A DNA stretch of 64,000 nucleotides from Candidatus Alistipes faecavium (GCA_019118605.1 DWYP01000007.1:49038-113037), one strand, 5' to 3'; counted from the stretch's first letter, positions 17,052 through 26,148 are shown. A program made the numbers and translations. The notes: generated from the sequence alone by a model not told the origin.

Positions 17052-18350
17052 TTATATTAGCGTTTTACGCAGATCCTTCACGCGCACGGCCTTTCCTTCC
17101 TGCTTGGGAAGCGAGCCCTTGGCGACCAGCCGCACGACCGGGGTGATGAGTATTTCGTCCTTCAGCTGCCGGGTGATCTCCCGGGTCAGGGCCTGCAGGC
17201 GCGGGTAGTCGTCGGAAAACTCCTTCAGCTCGACCTCGACGGTCATCAGGTCGTTGGCCTCCTCGTTGGTCAGCGTGATGAGGTAGTCGTTCCCGAGCTC
17301 GGCGAACTGCATCAGCACGGTCTCGATCTGGATCGGGAAGATGTTGACGCCCTTGAGGATTATCATGTCGTCGCTGCGGCCCTTCATGCGATCCAGTCGC
17401 AGGTGCTGCCGTCCGCAGGGACACGCTCCCGGGAGGATCCGCGTAAGGTCCCGCGTGCGGTAGCGCAGCAGCGGCATGGCCTCGCGGTTGATGGTCGTCA
17501 GCACCAGCTCGCCGACCTCCCCTTCGGGAACCGGCTCGAGGGTCACCGGATCGACGATCTCCACGATGTAGTAGTCCTCCCAAATATGCAGGCCGTTCTG
17601 CTCGGTGCACTCGAAGGCCACCCCGGGGCCGCACATCTCCGACATGCCGAACGAGTTGTAGGCCTTCACGCCGAGCATCTGCTCGATGCGCCGCCGCTGC
17701 TCCTCCGAATGGGGCTCGGCGCCGATAATCAGCGTATGCAGCTTCGTGTCGCGCCGGGGGTCGAGGCCCATCTCCTCCATGACCTCGAAGAGGCGTCCGG
17801 CATAGCTGGGGATGGCATGCAGGGCCGTAGTGCCGAAATCGGTGATGAACTTGATCTGCCGCTTGGTATTCCCCGCGGCGGCGGGCACGGTGAGCATCCC
17901 CAGGCGTTCGGCCCCGTACTGGAACCCCAGGCCGCCGGTAAACATGCCGTATCCCGAGGAGTTCTGGAAGATGTCGCCCGGGCGCAGCCCCACCATGTAG
18001 AGGCAGCGGGCCACGGCATTGGCCCATTCGTCGAGGTCTTTCTGCGTGTGCAGGATGACCGTGGGAGTTCCGGTGGTGCCGCTCGAGGAGTGCAGGCGCA
18101 CCACCTCGCTCAACGGCACGGCGGACATCTTGAAGGGGTAGCTGTCCCGCAAGTCCTGTTTGGTGGTAAAGGGGAGCCTGCGCAGGTCGGAAAGCGACCG
18201 GATGTCGTCGGCCGTCATGCGGCGTTCGGCGAAACGCTCCCTGTAGAATTCGGTGCGCAGACATTGACGCACCGTTTTTTTCAGTCGTTCGAGTTGCAGC
18301 GCCTCGATTTCCGACCGCGAGAGCTTCTCAAATTCCGGATGCAGATACAT
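17052..18350 (-). CDS. paaK: Phenylacetate-CoA ligase (second copy)
   Basis: The 432-residue adenylate-forming ligase has HSSSGTTGTPT (phosphate loop), SFGMSEMCGPGV, LRYRTRDL, the CPCG loop and the lid motif QEGKAVRVKDLR. It is clearly paralogous to the gene at 14768 but not identical, so the two may prefer different arylacetates such as phenylacetate and indoleacetate; that is inference. The start at 18350 gives almost the same length as the first copy, while an ATG at 18377 adds nine residues and remains possible. It forms a two-gene unit with the ACT gene that follows. Confidence 0.9.
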   Translation of the reverse strand: MYLHPEFEKLSRSEIEALQLERLKKTVRQCLRTEFYRERFAERRMTADDIRSLSDLRRLPFTTKQDLRDSYPFKMSAVPLSEVVRLHSSSGTTGTPTVILHTQKDLDEWANAVARCLYMVGLRPGDIFQNSSGYGMFTGGLGFQYGAERLGMLTVPAAAGNTKRQIKFITDFGTTALHAIPSYAGRLFEVMEEMGLDPRRDTKLHTLIIGAEPHSEEQRRRIEQMLGVKAYNSFGMSEMCGPGVAFECTEQNGLHIWEDYYIVEIVDPVTLEPVPEGEVGELVLTTINREAMPLLRYRTRDLTRILPGACPCGRQHLRLDRMKGRSDDMIILKGVNIFPIQIETVLMQFAELGNDYLITLTNEEANDLMTVEVELKEFSDDYPRLQALTREITRQLKDEILITPVVRLVAKGSLPKQEGKAVRVKDLRKTLI

Positions 18351-18500
18351 GGCATTCTCAGGTTTAAGGCTTTGCATGCGAAGTTAAGAAAAAAAGCGAC
18401 AAAAGCGCACCGAAAGGGGTATGTTTTGTCGCTCCGCGGGAGCCGGCAACCGGCAGCGGCGGAAGCTGCGGCGCAAGATCCGCGCATACAACGGCATGCG

Positions 18501-18565
18501 GCCGCCGGAAGAGGCCGCCGGAAGAGGCCGTCGGAAAAGGCCGCCGGAAAAGGCCGCCGGAAAAG
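18501..18565. repeat. Five tandem copies of a 13-bp unit (GCCGCCGGAAGAG)
   Basis: Five head-to-tail 13-mers with few changes (A/G at two positions, one C to T) occupy 65 bp, directly after the stop codon of the SDR gene and before the second paaK. The unit length is not a multiple of three and the repeats lie outside genes. Such arrays change copy number easily. Confidence 0.9.
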
Positions 18566-18566
18566 G

Positions 18567-19298
18567 TCACTCCGGATAGTACATTCTGACGGTAGCCCCG
18601 CCGTCGACGGTCAGGGTCTGCCCGTTGATGAAGTCGTTCTCCTCCTCGCACACGAAGAGGCACATGCGGGCAATATCGTCGGGGGTTCCGACCCGGCCCG
18701 AAGGGTGGAAAAGGTGATCCTCCGCACGCAGCACCTCCTCCTCGCGCACATGGATCCAGCCGGGAGCGATGGCGTTGACCGTAATGTGGAGCGGAGCGAG
18801 GGAGAGGGCCAGGGCATGGGTGAGCGAATAGACGCCGCCCTTCGAGGCGGAATAGGCCTCGGTGCCCGCTTCGCTCTGCAGGAAGCGCGTCGAACAGAGG
18901 TTGACGATGCGTCCGTAGCGGGTATTCCCGGTACGCTGGCGGTGAAGGGCCAGCAGGCGCGAAGTGAGGAACACGGGGCGCAGGTTGGTGGCGAGCACCC
19001 TGTCGAACTCCGCGACCGAGAGTTCGGTGAGCGGTTTGAAGAGGCTGATGCCCACGTTGTTCACGAGGATGTCGAGGTCGCCCATCGTCTCGAAAAGCCG
19101 CCGCATGCATCCTTCGAGGGCTGCGACATCCGTGACGTCGACTTCGAAAAATTCCGCTCCAATCGCCGCGGCGGTTGCGGCGCCGCGCACGGAGTCGATA
19201 TCGCAGAACGCCACCCGGTCGCCCCGCCGGACAAAGGCCTCGACGATGCCCTTTCCGATACCGTGGGCGCCGCCCGTGACAAATACTCTTCGTTTCAT
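18567..19298 (-). CDS. Short-chain dehydrogenase/reductase
   Basis: The 243-residue NAD(P)-dependent oxidoreductase has the cofactor motif VTGGAHGIGKGI, an Asp at the end of strand 2 (FCDIDS) that favours NAD(H), the structural motif NNVGIS, and the catalytic set with Ser in NLCSTRF and Tyr-x-x-x-Lys in AYSASKGG. The C-terminal DGGATVRMYYPE is typical of classical SDR enzymes. The substrate is unknown. It reads toward paaK on the same strand but is separated by about 215 bp including the 13-bp tandem repeats, so it may be an independent unit. Confidence 0.88.
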   Translation of the reverse strand: MKRRVFVTGGAHGIGKGIVEAFVRRGDRVAFCDIDSVRGAATAAAIGAEFFEVDVTDVAALEGCMRRLFETMGDLDILVNNVGISLFKPLTELSVAEFDRVLATNLRPVFLTSRLLALHRQRTGNTRYGRIVNLCSTRFLQSEAGTEAYSASKGGVYSLTHALALSLAPLHITVNAIAPGWIHVREEEVLRAEDHLFHPSGRVGTPDDIARMCLFVCEEENDFINGQTLTVDGGATVRMYYPE

Positions 19299-19442
19299 CT
19301 GCGCAGGTTTTCAGCAAAAATATCCATTTTCGGGGAAAAATCCGTCTCGAAGGGCAAAAAACAAACGTCCCGGAGCGCAGGGCCCGGGAGAATATCCGCA
19401 TACGCAAAACCGCCGCGGCGCCCATCCGCCCCTGAAACACGG

Positions 19443-19473
19443 AAAAAGGCAGGAGGGGCCGGCCTCCTGCCTT
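19443..19473 (-). terminator. Intrinsic terminator, minus strand, in the 19,299-19,624 gap
   Basis: AAGGCAGGAGG pairs with CCTCCTGCCTT (11 bp, loop GGCCGG). On the minus strand a T-run follows, so it can end the transcript of the beta-barrel gene at 19625-20221. The rest of the gap shows a small GC-rich hairpin near 19,546-19,561 and nothing else. Confidence 0.7.
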
Positions 19474-19624
19474 ATGGTTCCGTATCGGGCCGTGCGGACG
19501 GCTGATTCGCGCGCGGGAAGCGACAATCCCCCGGCCGCAAGCGCACCCCTATCCCAGGGGTTGGATTCAGAAGCCGCAGCGCAGGGCAAAGCCGCTTGCC
19601 GCTGCGCCCGGTGCGGACGGCACG

Positions 19625-20221
19625 TTAAAAATTGTACCCGGCAGAGATGTAGAACGAACCGTTTCTGATCTTCGGGTCGCCTTTCGTATAATTTTTTGGC
19701 AGGTTGACGAAACTCAGGTCATATCCGAATCCAAAATAGATGCTCTTTAACAATGCGCCCAGCGCGAACTTAAATCCCACGTCCCCGCGTTTCAGCGCTC
19801 CGTTCGAACCGAACAGGTCGCCGCTCTGGGTCTGTCCCATATAGGACTGTTTGAGCGTTCCCGAAACGCCGAATGAGAAACTGGGGCCTACGGCGGGTTG
19901 AATGGCCCATATGTCATTGATCCGGAAGCGATAGGCAAACATTACCGGAACCTCCACATAAATCAGGTTCAGCGTGGATGAAACGCCTGCCTGGGTGAGT
20001 TTCCCGCCCTTGAACTGCAACTCCAGCCCCGGCTCGAAAAAGAGCGGCATATCGGACAGGAGCTGCAAACGGTACGTGCCGCCCACATGGAACCCCACTT
20101 TGGAGTTGTAGTTGGTCATGCTGGCGATGTTCACACCGGCCCGCACGCCGAAACCGTTATCCTGGGCCCGGACACCGAACCCGAGGAAAACCATCACAAG
20201 AAGCAAGTAAATCTTTTTCAT
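19625..20221 (-). CDS. Outer-membrane beta-barrel protein, PorT-like
   Basis: This 198-residue protein begins with a signal peptide (MKKIYLLLVMVFLGFGVRAQ, cut after AQ) and then shows the alternating beta pattern of an eight-strand barrel: GFGVRAGVNIASM at the start, FFEPGLELQFKGG in the middle and FYISAGYNF at the end, with a terminal Phe that favours BAM insertion. Proteins of this kind sit in the outer membrane with no known enzymatic role. It is the last of three minus-strand envelope genes with short gaps that may share the LytTR-linked promoter at 22,318-22,348. Confidence 0.85.
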   Translation of the reverse strand: MKKIYLLLVMVFLGFGVRAQDNGFGVRAGVNIASMTNYNSKVGFHVGGTYRLQLLSDMPLFFEPGLELQFKGGKLTQAGVSSTLNLIYVEVPVMFAYRFRINDIWAIQPAVGPSFSFGVSGTLKQSYMGQTQSGDLFGSNGALKRGDVGFKFALGALLKSIYFGFGYDLSFVNLPKNYTKGDPKIRNGSFYISAGYNF

Positions 20222-20292
20222 GGCTCGAAAAATTAAAAGGTGAATGAAATGATCCGTTATTTTGAATGATGGGAAATCATATACGGGGCGCC

Positions 20293-20922
20293 TTACTGTG
20301 CGTTGTACCTGTGCTGGATCGCACCGCCTTTCCAGACGAGCGAGAATTTCTTCCCGTCCGTGAGAGTGATCTCCCCGGCGACCTCGTACCGTTCGCCCAG
20401 ATGGCCCCGCTTTATTTCGACCGTACAGGTCTTTATATCTCCACTATCGGAATAGTATCGCTCTATCCTTCTGTCATTCTCGTACAAATAGAAAGATATA
20501 CCCTCAATGCGCAGGTGCTTGTCTTCCTCGCTTCCGTCCCAGGTGTAGGTGCCGGAGACAAGCAGGTCGTAGCACATTTTACTGTTCTCCCCTCTCTCCA
20601 GTTTCGCCACCTCTTCGGTCAGGCAGCAGCAATCAATGTTCAGGACCCAGCCGGTTCCCAATTCACCGGATCCGTTGATATAAAAGTTATCGGGGTTGAT
20701 CCCCTTCTCGAAAAGAATCAGGTCGTGGATAATGAATTCGTCAACCGATGGATCGAGGGAGCCTATTCTCATTGCACAGCCTGTCCCAATTTCTATGGTG
20801 CCCCCGGAAGAAGAAGCCTCGTCCTTGTCTTTGTTGCAGGAGGCCATCGTCATCAACCATGCCGCCAGCATCAAAAGACCGAAATGGAATTTTCCTTTCA
20901 TCATGTTTTTCATAATCATCAA
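20293..20922 (-). CDS. Lipoprotein of unknown function
   Basis: The 209-residue product has a lipoprotein signal with lipobox TMASC and an acidic, serine-rich linker, so it should be membrane anchored. I recognise no domain. A run of three Cys (IDCCCLTEE) and a single Cys near residue 48 are unusual for a lipoprotein. The C-terminal half looks like a beta-sandwich (YEVAGEITLTDGKKFSLVWKG). It lies 71 bp before the barrel gene and 48 bp after the larger lipoprotein gene, which suggests an operon of envelope proteins. Several Met codons cluster at the start, so the exact start is uncertain. Confidence 0.72.
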   Translation of the reverse strand: MMIMKNMMKGKFHFGLLMLAAWLMTMASCNKDKDEASSSGGTIEIGTGCAMRIGSLDPSVDEFIIHDLILFEKGINPDNFYINGSGELGTGWVLNIDCCCLTEEVAKLERGENSKMCYDLLVSGTYTWDGSEEDKHLRIEGISFYLYENDRRIERYYSDSGDIKTCTVEIKRGHLGERYEVAGEITLTDGKKFSLVWKGGAIQHRYNAQ

Positions 20923-20970
20923 GTATTATTGGTGGTATTAGTTCGTATCTGTCTGTTCAGATTCCACGGA

Positions 20971-22230
20971 TCAGCGCAGAAGCTGCATCTCCTGGTATTC
21001 GATGGTCGACCCGAGATTGGGGTTGAAGAAATAGCTGTCCGAAGAGAGGATCGTCCCGGCGTCGGACGTGCTCCACACCTGCGTGCCGCTGCCGATGGGC
21101 ACATCCACCACCGTACCGTCGCTGCTCATGTAGGGATTGACGCCCCGGATGGCCTCGCTGCGAAGGGCCGCCACACGATCCTGCATGGCATCGGTGCTCT
21201 CGTACATGGACATCTGGAGGTCGCCGATCTCGGCGGCCGTCTGCCGGATCTGCTCGCTGAGGCGCACGGCCTGCTGCCGGTTGCGGGCAATGCCGGCCCG
21301 CACGTTCTGCTGGATCCGACTGAGGGCGGACTGCTGCAGGGTGGCATAGTGCTGCACGTACCTGTCGTTCATCTTCAGCGTGGCTTTCATGCGCTCGGCC
21401 TCCTCGATGGCCCGCTCCAGCCCTTTCCGGTCGAAGGCCGTATAGGTGGTGAGCCCCATCACCTCCCACATCCGGCGGTCGATGGTGCGCATGGTGCCTG
21501 CCGGCATACGGACATCGAGGATGAAGAAACAGGCGTTCAGGGCGTGAAGCAGCTTCTGGCCGTCCCGGAGCGTGACGGAGCAGAGCACGACGGCGGCATC
21601 GGAACGGGCGGAGAGGATCTGTGCGAAGTCGCTGCCCATGACGGACTGCGCCAGCCCCTGGCGGAACTGGTTGAGGCGCACCTGCCCGAACTGGTCGGCA
21701 CGCCGACGGAACGCCTCGGGCACCTCGTCGTAGGATGCCTCCTCCACGATCTCAATGGACTGCGCATCGGGGAACTGCGACTCGGCCACATGGCGCAGGT
21801 ACTCCCCGGCCCCGGTATAGGGGCGCTTCATGCTCCGCAGCAGCGGATGGCGCTGGCCCGCGGGCACGCCGTCGTGCTCGTCATAATAGGGACGGCTCAG
21901 CTCCGTGTAGAAGCCCAGACGCCGGGCTCCGTCGCTGCCCTTGATCCGGAAACTGAGGCTGCCGTTGCTCTGCCGGAACTCCTCGACATCTATCTTTCCC
22001 ACCAGCTGCCAGCCCGGGAGGCAGTCGATGGTGAGTGCCTCGGCATGTTGCATGTAGGGGTCGCGCAGGGTGACCGTACGCACCTCGTCGTAGACGGTGG
22101 CCGTGGGCCTGTGCTGCGACGTTGCCCCCGGGGCGGATTCGGCGGCGGAGGTGTCCCCGCGGCTCGCCGTGCCGCACCCGGACAGGAGGCAGACGGACAG
22201 GAGAAGCGTTGCATGCATGGATCCTTTCAT
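20971..22230 (-). CDS. Lipoprotein with helical C-terminal half, unknown function
   Basis: This 419-residue protein has a lipoprotein signal with lipobox LLSGC. I recognise no family. Residues about 45-230 are mixed alpha/beta (ALTIDCLPGWQLVGKIDVEE). About 270-360 is a long helical, coiled-coil-like part rich in Gln, Arg and Ala, followed by a Gly/Ser-rich end. Its promoter region faces that of the LytS-type kinase gene and carries three phased LytTR-like boxes, so it is the best candidate target of that system. It is probably first in an operon with the two following minus-strand genes. Confidence 0.75.
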   Translation of the reverse strand: MKGSMHATLLLSVCLLSGCGTASRGDTSAAESAPGATSQHRPTATVYDEVRTVTLRDPYMQHAEALTIDCLPGWQLVGKIDVEEFRQSNGSLSFRIKGSDGARRLGFYTELSRPYYDEHDGVPAGQRHPLLRSMKRPYTGAGEYLRHVAESQFPDAQSIEIVEEASYDEVPEAFRRRADQFGQVRLNQFRQGLAQSVMGSDFAQILSARSDAAVVLCSVTLRDGQKLLHALNACFFILDVRMPAGTMRTIDRRMWEVMGLTTYTAFDRKGLERAIEEAERMKATLKMNDRYVQHYATLQQSALSRIQQNVRAGIARNRQQAVRLSEQIRQTAAEIGDLQMSMYESTDAMQDRVAALRSEAIRGVNPYMSSDGTVVDVPIGSGTQVWSTSDAGTILSSDSYFFNPNLGSTIEYQEMQLLR

Positions 22231-22317
22231 TTTGCTCGTTTCCGTAAACAGATTCGTATCAGATTCCTTCGCCGCCGGGGGAAGGTCAGGGGTACTTCCG
22301 CTCCGGTTCGGCTGTCC

Positions 22318-22348
22318 TAAAGATAGAATATAAGGTTTTAATATACAA
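22318..22348 (-). promoter_or_regulatory. Promoter of the 20971-22230 lipoprotein operon
   Basis: On the minus strand TTG (22348-22346), a 20-bp spacer and TATCTTTA (22325-22318) give a near-consensus promoter with A for the final G. It lies 18 bp from the nearest of three direct repeats, which is a normal distance for an activator. Confidence 0.6.
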
Positions 22349-22366
22349 CAGGTTGAATACCCGGTT

Positions 22367-22419
22367 TACACGAACGGCCGGGGCTTTTACACGAACGGGG
22401 GAACGGCATACACGAACGG
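22367..22419. promoter_or_regulatory. Three phased direct repeats, probable LytTR operator
   Basis: TACACGAACGG occurs three times, starting at 22367, 22388 and 22409, an exact 21-bp period. Read on the minus strand the core CCGTTCGT fits the LytTR-domain consensus of 9-bp direct repeats spaced about two helical turns apart. It lies between the lipoprotein operon and the genes for a LytS/LytTR system. Confidence 0.72.
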
Positions 22420-22448
22420 GGATTTTTTTAGCCGGAGCCTGCAGGGGA

Positions 22449-22479
22449 TTGGATTTGTCGGCGGGAAAGGATATATTTG
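22449..22479 (+). promoter_or_regulatory. Promoter of the sensor kinase gene
   Basis: TTGG at 22449, about 20 bp and TATATTTG at 22472-22479. It lies 30 bp before the start codon at 22510 and 30 bp after the last LytTR-like repeat. Confidence 0.65.
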
Positions 22480-22509
22480 TAGACACAGCCTTTGCACGAG
22501 GACTCCCGC

Positions 22510-25410
22510 ATGAATACGAAACGCTACATCCTGTTTTGCATGCTCGCCGCGCTGGTTCTGCAGACGGCCGGCGTCGTCGCGGCCGCCGCGGAGCCCCCGG
22601 CCGTCGCCTCGGAGTACGCCCGCCGCCACTACACCACGCAGGACGGACTGCCGCAGATGCTCACCGAGTACGTCTGGCAGGATGCGAAGGGTTACATCTG
22701 GGTCGGTACTTTGAGCGGATTCGTGCGATACGACGGATTCGAGTTCACACCTTATCTGAAAGGAAAGCAGGAAAACATCCTCTCCTTCTGTCCGGGACCG
22801 GAGGGGAGTCTGTGGGCGCTCGGCTTCAGGCGCCGGCATGTGGTGGACAAGGAGGGGGTGATGCGCACGCTGCCGCTGAACGACCGCGGGCTGCAGCTGA
22901 ACAACCTCAACGCCTACTCGCTGCCGCCGGGGCTGGTGCTGCTGGAGAACGAACAGGAACGGGGACGCGAAATCTGCCGCCTGACCGCCGAAGGGGCGGA
23001 AACCGTGCTGAAGGCGTCGGCGCTGGACAGCATGGACGTCCGCCGCAGGGTCTATCTGGACAGCGTTTCGCAGATATTCTACATTCCCACTGCCCGCCAC
23101 GTCTGCCGGATCAAGAGCGACGGCACCGCGCTGGAGCCCATCCGGGTGGCCGAGTCCTACTCGCTCCTGAGAGACGGGGCACGGCTCTATCTCTTTGCGG
23201 CCGACGGCATCCATGAGGTGGACGGCAACACCGCACGCCCCGTGGCCGCGTACCGCTTCCTGGCTCCCGACTACGGAGTAGCCGCCTGCGCCGACCGCAA
23301 GGGAAACATCTTCATACACGACGCCCACAACCTGTACCGCCTCTCGAAGGAGGGCCGCATCCGGCAGATCGTGGACGGCATCAACCTCATCCGCCAGATG
23401 TGCATCGACCGCGAGGGAAACCTCTGGCTGGCCACCTACCAGGGCGTCTACAACTTCTTCCAGCTGAACTTCGTGAACCACCGCCTGAGCGACCACAACG
23501 ACATCCTGCGCGCCATCGACGAAGATGCGCAGGGGTGCCTGCTGGCGGGGACCCTGAACGGGCGCCTGCTGTGCGGACGGAATGCCGCGGCACTGCGCCC
23601 CGTTCCCTATCCGCACGAGGAGGACAACTACTTCCTGCCCCGCACGGCCCGCATAGGCGGCACCACCTACCTGCTGGGCATGGGCGACGTGCTGGCCTGC
23701 GACGGCAGCGGGCACCGCTGGATAGGACTGCCGCCGCGCAATTACCAATTCCTCGGCTGCCACGCCGACAGCCTGCTCGTGGCCACCCGACAGGCCCTCT
23801 ACATCACCGACGCCCGGGGGCGCATTCTCCAGACCCACGAGGGCCTGCGCGGGGTCTTCTGCGCCTGCTGCGACGGGGACGGCAACCTCTACGCAGGCAC
23901 CGCCTACGGCGTGGTGCGCCTGCGCGGCGGAGAGCGCCGGGAGATCGTCCTGCCGGACAGCTGCATCTCCTGTACGGCCATGACCGTCAACCCGTATGGC
24001 GAAATCCTCTTCGCCTCGGGCGAAAACCTCTACACCGTGCGCAACGACTCCGCCGTGCTGGTGCAAAGCTACGGCAACCCGATACGCGCGGTTCGCCAGA
24101 CCCGCGACAACTTCCTCATCGTGGCAGTCACCGACGGACTCTACATCACCGACAACCGCCTGCTGCAGACCATGTTCTTCAACCAGTACAACGGCTTCAC
24201 GGGCATCGAACCCCTGGCCGCCCACATCGCCGAGACCTCCGACGGCACCGTCTGGATCCCCTGCGTGGATCAGGCCGTCTCCTTCCATCCGCACGAGCTG
24301 GTCTACCAGTACACCCCGCCCCGGCTGGAACTCCTCTCCGCGCAGGCTTCGGCCGACAATGTCCACTGGCAGCACGCCCCGGTCGGCGCCGACGGGCGCA
24401 TCCGCCTGAAGCACGGGCTGCGCAACCTGCGCTTCTCCTACATCGCCATCTCCCACTCCGCCACCGGGAACATGCGCTACCGATACCGTCTGAAGGGCTT
24501 TCAGGAACAGTGGTCTCAGCCCCGGGCCGAACGTGAGGTGCAGTTCAACAACCTGCCGCCCGGACGCTACCGGCTGGAAGTCGCGGCCATGTTGGGAAAT
24601 ATCCCGTCGGACTCCATCGGGGCGGACATTCTGCTGCTGCCCGCCTTCTGGCAGCGCGGATGGTTCTGGATGGCGGTGGCCCTGGGGCTGAGCAGCGGCA
24701 TCTGGACTCTGGCCTACACCTACTACAAACGGCGCGGGCGCCGGAAGATGGAGGAGCTCCAGCGCGAAATCAAGCTGAACAACCTGCTGGTGAAATCCAT
24801 CCGCCTGAAGTCCATTCCCCACTTCAACGCCAACGTGCTGGCCGGGATCGAATACTTCATCCAGACCCACTCGGTCACCACGGCCAACCACTACCTGTCG
24901 CTGTACTCGCGTTTCACCAACGCCACGCTGTTGGACGTGGACAAGCCCTCGCGATCCATCGGCGACGAGATACAGTACATCCGCCTCTACCTCTCGCTGG
25001 AGCAGCTGCGGTACGGCGAAGACCTCTCCTACGACATCCGCGTGGCGCCCGACGTGGACACCGGCACACAAGTGCCCAACATGATACTGCACACCTACTG
25101 CGAGAATGCCGTGAAGCACGGACTGCGCAACAAACCGGGAAAAGGGCATATCGATGTCGAAGTCACCGCACGTTCGGGCGGCATCAACATTGCCGTGACC
25201 GACGACGGCGTGGGACGCGAAGCCGCCGCAGGCTTCTCCACCTCCTCCACCAAGCAGGGACTCAGCATCATGGAGCAGCAGATTGAACTGTACAACCAGC
25301 GCAACGACCGGCATATCGTACAGACCGTAACCGACCTCAGGACCCCGGATGGACGGGCCTGCGGCACCCGTTTCGAGTTGTTCGTCCCCGGCCGCTACAA
25401 CTATTTCTGA
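22510..25410 (+). CDS. LytS-type sensor histidine kinase with periplasmic beta-propeller
   Basis: The 966-residue protein has a signal peptide and a large periplasmic part (about 30-620) of two-component-regulator propeller repeats, opening YTTQDGLPQMLTEYVWQDAK and including DREGNLWLATYQGVYNF. A Y_Y_Y Ig-like domain follows (RYRYRLKGFQEQWSQP), then one membrane segment near 715-735. The cytoplasmic end is a LytS-class kinase: the phospho-acceptor region contains IPHFNANV with His at about 771, in place of the usual NPHFLFN, and the ATPase has ENAVKHGL and TDDGVGRE. The Met at 22510 is used because the signal peptide starts there. Its partner follows 15 nt downstream. Confidence 0.9.
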   Translation: MNTKRYILFCMLAALVLQTAGVVAAAAEPPAVASEYARRHYTTQDGLPQMLTEYVWQDAKGYIWVGTLSGFVRYDGFEFTPYLKGKQENILSFCPGPEGSLWALGFRRRHVVDKEGVMRTLPLNDRGLQLNNLNAYSLPPGLVLLENEQERGREICRLTAEGAETVLKASALDSMDVRRRVYLDSVSQIFYIPTARHVCRIKSDGTALEPIRVAESYSLLRDGARLYLFAADGIHEVDGNTARPVAAYRFLAPDYGVAACADRKGNIFIHDAHNLYRLSKEGRIRQIVDGINLIRQMCIDREGNLWLATYQGVYNFFQLNFVNHRLSDHNDILRAIDEDAQGCLLAGTLNGRLLCGRNAAALRPVPYPHEEDNYFLPRTARIGGTTYLLGMGDVLACDGSGHRWIGLPPRNYQFLGCHADSLLVATRQALYITDARGRILQTHEGLRGVFCACCDGDGNLYAGTAYGVVRLRGGERREIVLPDSCISCTAMTVNPYGEILFASGENLYTVRNDSAVLVQSYGNPIRAVRQTRDNFLIVAVTDGLYITDNRLLQTMFFNQYNGFTGIEPLAAHIAETSDGTVWIPCVDQAVSFHPHELVYQYTPPRLELLSAQASADNVHWQHAPVGADGRIRLKHGLRNLRFSYIAISHSATGNMRYRYRLKGFQEQWSQPRAEREVQFNNLPPGRYRLEVAAMLGNIPSDSIGADILLLPAFWQRGWFWMAVALGLSSGIWTLAYTYYKRRGRRKMEELQREIKLNNLLVKSIRLKSIPHFNANVLAGIEYFIQTHSVTTANHYLSLYSRFTNATLLDVDKPSRSIGDEIQYIRLYLSLEQLRYGEDLSYDIRVAPDVDTGTQVPNMILHTYCENAVKHGLRNKPGKGHIDVEVTARSGGINIAVTDDGVGREAAAGFSTSSTKQGLSIMEQQIELYNQRNDRHIVQTVTDLRTPDGRACGTRFELFVPGRYNYF

Positions 25411-25425
25411 CCCCGACCGCCGACC

Positions 25426-26148
25426 ATGAAGAACTACCGCGCCATCATCGTCGAAGACGAGCGGCTGCCACGCCTCTCGCTCCTCCAGAAACTGGAAACC
25501 TACCACCCCGACATCGAGGTGGTGGCATGCTGCGAATCCTACGAGGACGCCCTGACGGCCATCCTGCGCCACCGCCCGGACATCCTCTTCCTCGACATCC
25601 AGCTGCAGGGGCATACCACCCTGGAGCTGCTGCGCGAGCTGAAGGAGGCCATTCCCCTGCCTCACATCATCTTCACCACGGCATACAGCAACTCGGAGTA
25701 CCTGCTGCAGGCCATCCGTTTCGCCGCCGCCGACTACCTGCTGAAGCCCGTGGACGTGTCGGATCTGGCGAAGGCCATCCGCCGCATCGAGGAGCGCGAC
25801 GCCCAGGCCCCGCAGCCCGCGGCACCGTCGGGAAAGGTTCCCTTCCGCACCCTCAACGGCACCCTCTATGCAGGCAAGGACGAGGTGGTCTACGCGCGCG
25901 CCTGCGGCAACTACTCCAGCATGATGCTCATCGAAGGCGAGGAGATCGTGCTGGAGAGGCTCGGGGTCATCGAAAGCAAACTGGGGGAGGGGCATTTTAT
26001 CCGCGCCGGGCGCAACCTCCTGCTCAACCGCGGCCTGATATACAAGGTGAACCGCAGGCACAGAAGCTGCACCCTGCGCACGCCCGGCGGGCAGGAGTTC
26101 TGTGTGGAGCTGTCGGCCGGAGGGCTGGAAGCGGTGGAAAAGAGGTGA
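25426..26148 (+). CDS. LytTR family response regulator
   Basis: The 240-residue regulator has a receiver domain with the acidic pair in IVEDERL, phospho-acceptor D57 in FLDIQ, T84 in FTTAYS and K107 in LKPVD. After a Pro/Ala linker, residues about 140-240 form a LytTR DNA-binding domain (YARACGNYSSMMLIEGEEI, then FIRAGRNLLLNRGLIYKV). LytTR proteins bind phased direct repeats of about 9 bp; such repeats stand at 22,367-22,419. With the kinase it forms one two-component system, whose likely target is the divergent lipoprotein operon and perhaps itself. Confidence 0.93.
   Translation: MKNYRAIIVEDERLPRLSLLQKLETYHPDIEVVACCESYEDALTAILRHRPDILFLDIQLQGHTTLELLRELKEAIPLPHIIFTTAYSNSEYLLQAIRFAAADYLLKPVDVSDLAKAIRRIEERDAQAPQPAAPSGKVPFRTLNGTLYAGKDEVVYARACGNYSSMMLIEGEEIVLERLGVIESKLGEGHFIRAGRNLLLNRGLIYKVNRRHRSCTLRTPGGQEFCVELSAGGLEAVEKR

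Noticed and set aside
17403..19505. A 700-codon plus-strand frame opposite the second paaK and the SDR gene
   Set aside because: The minus strand encodes two recognisable enzymes; this frame crosses the tandem repeats and both gene ends without any motif.
22387..26061. A 1224-codon minus-strand frame opposite the kinase and regulator
   Set aside because: It is a shadow of the propeller kinase and LytTR genes, whose motifs are unmistakable.
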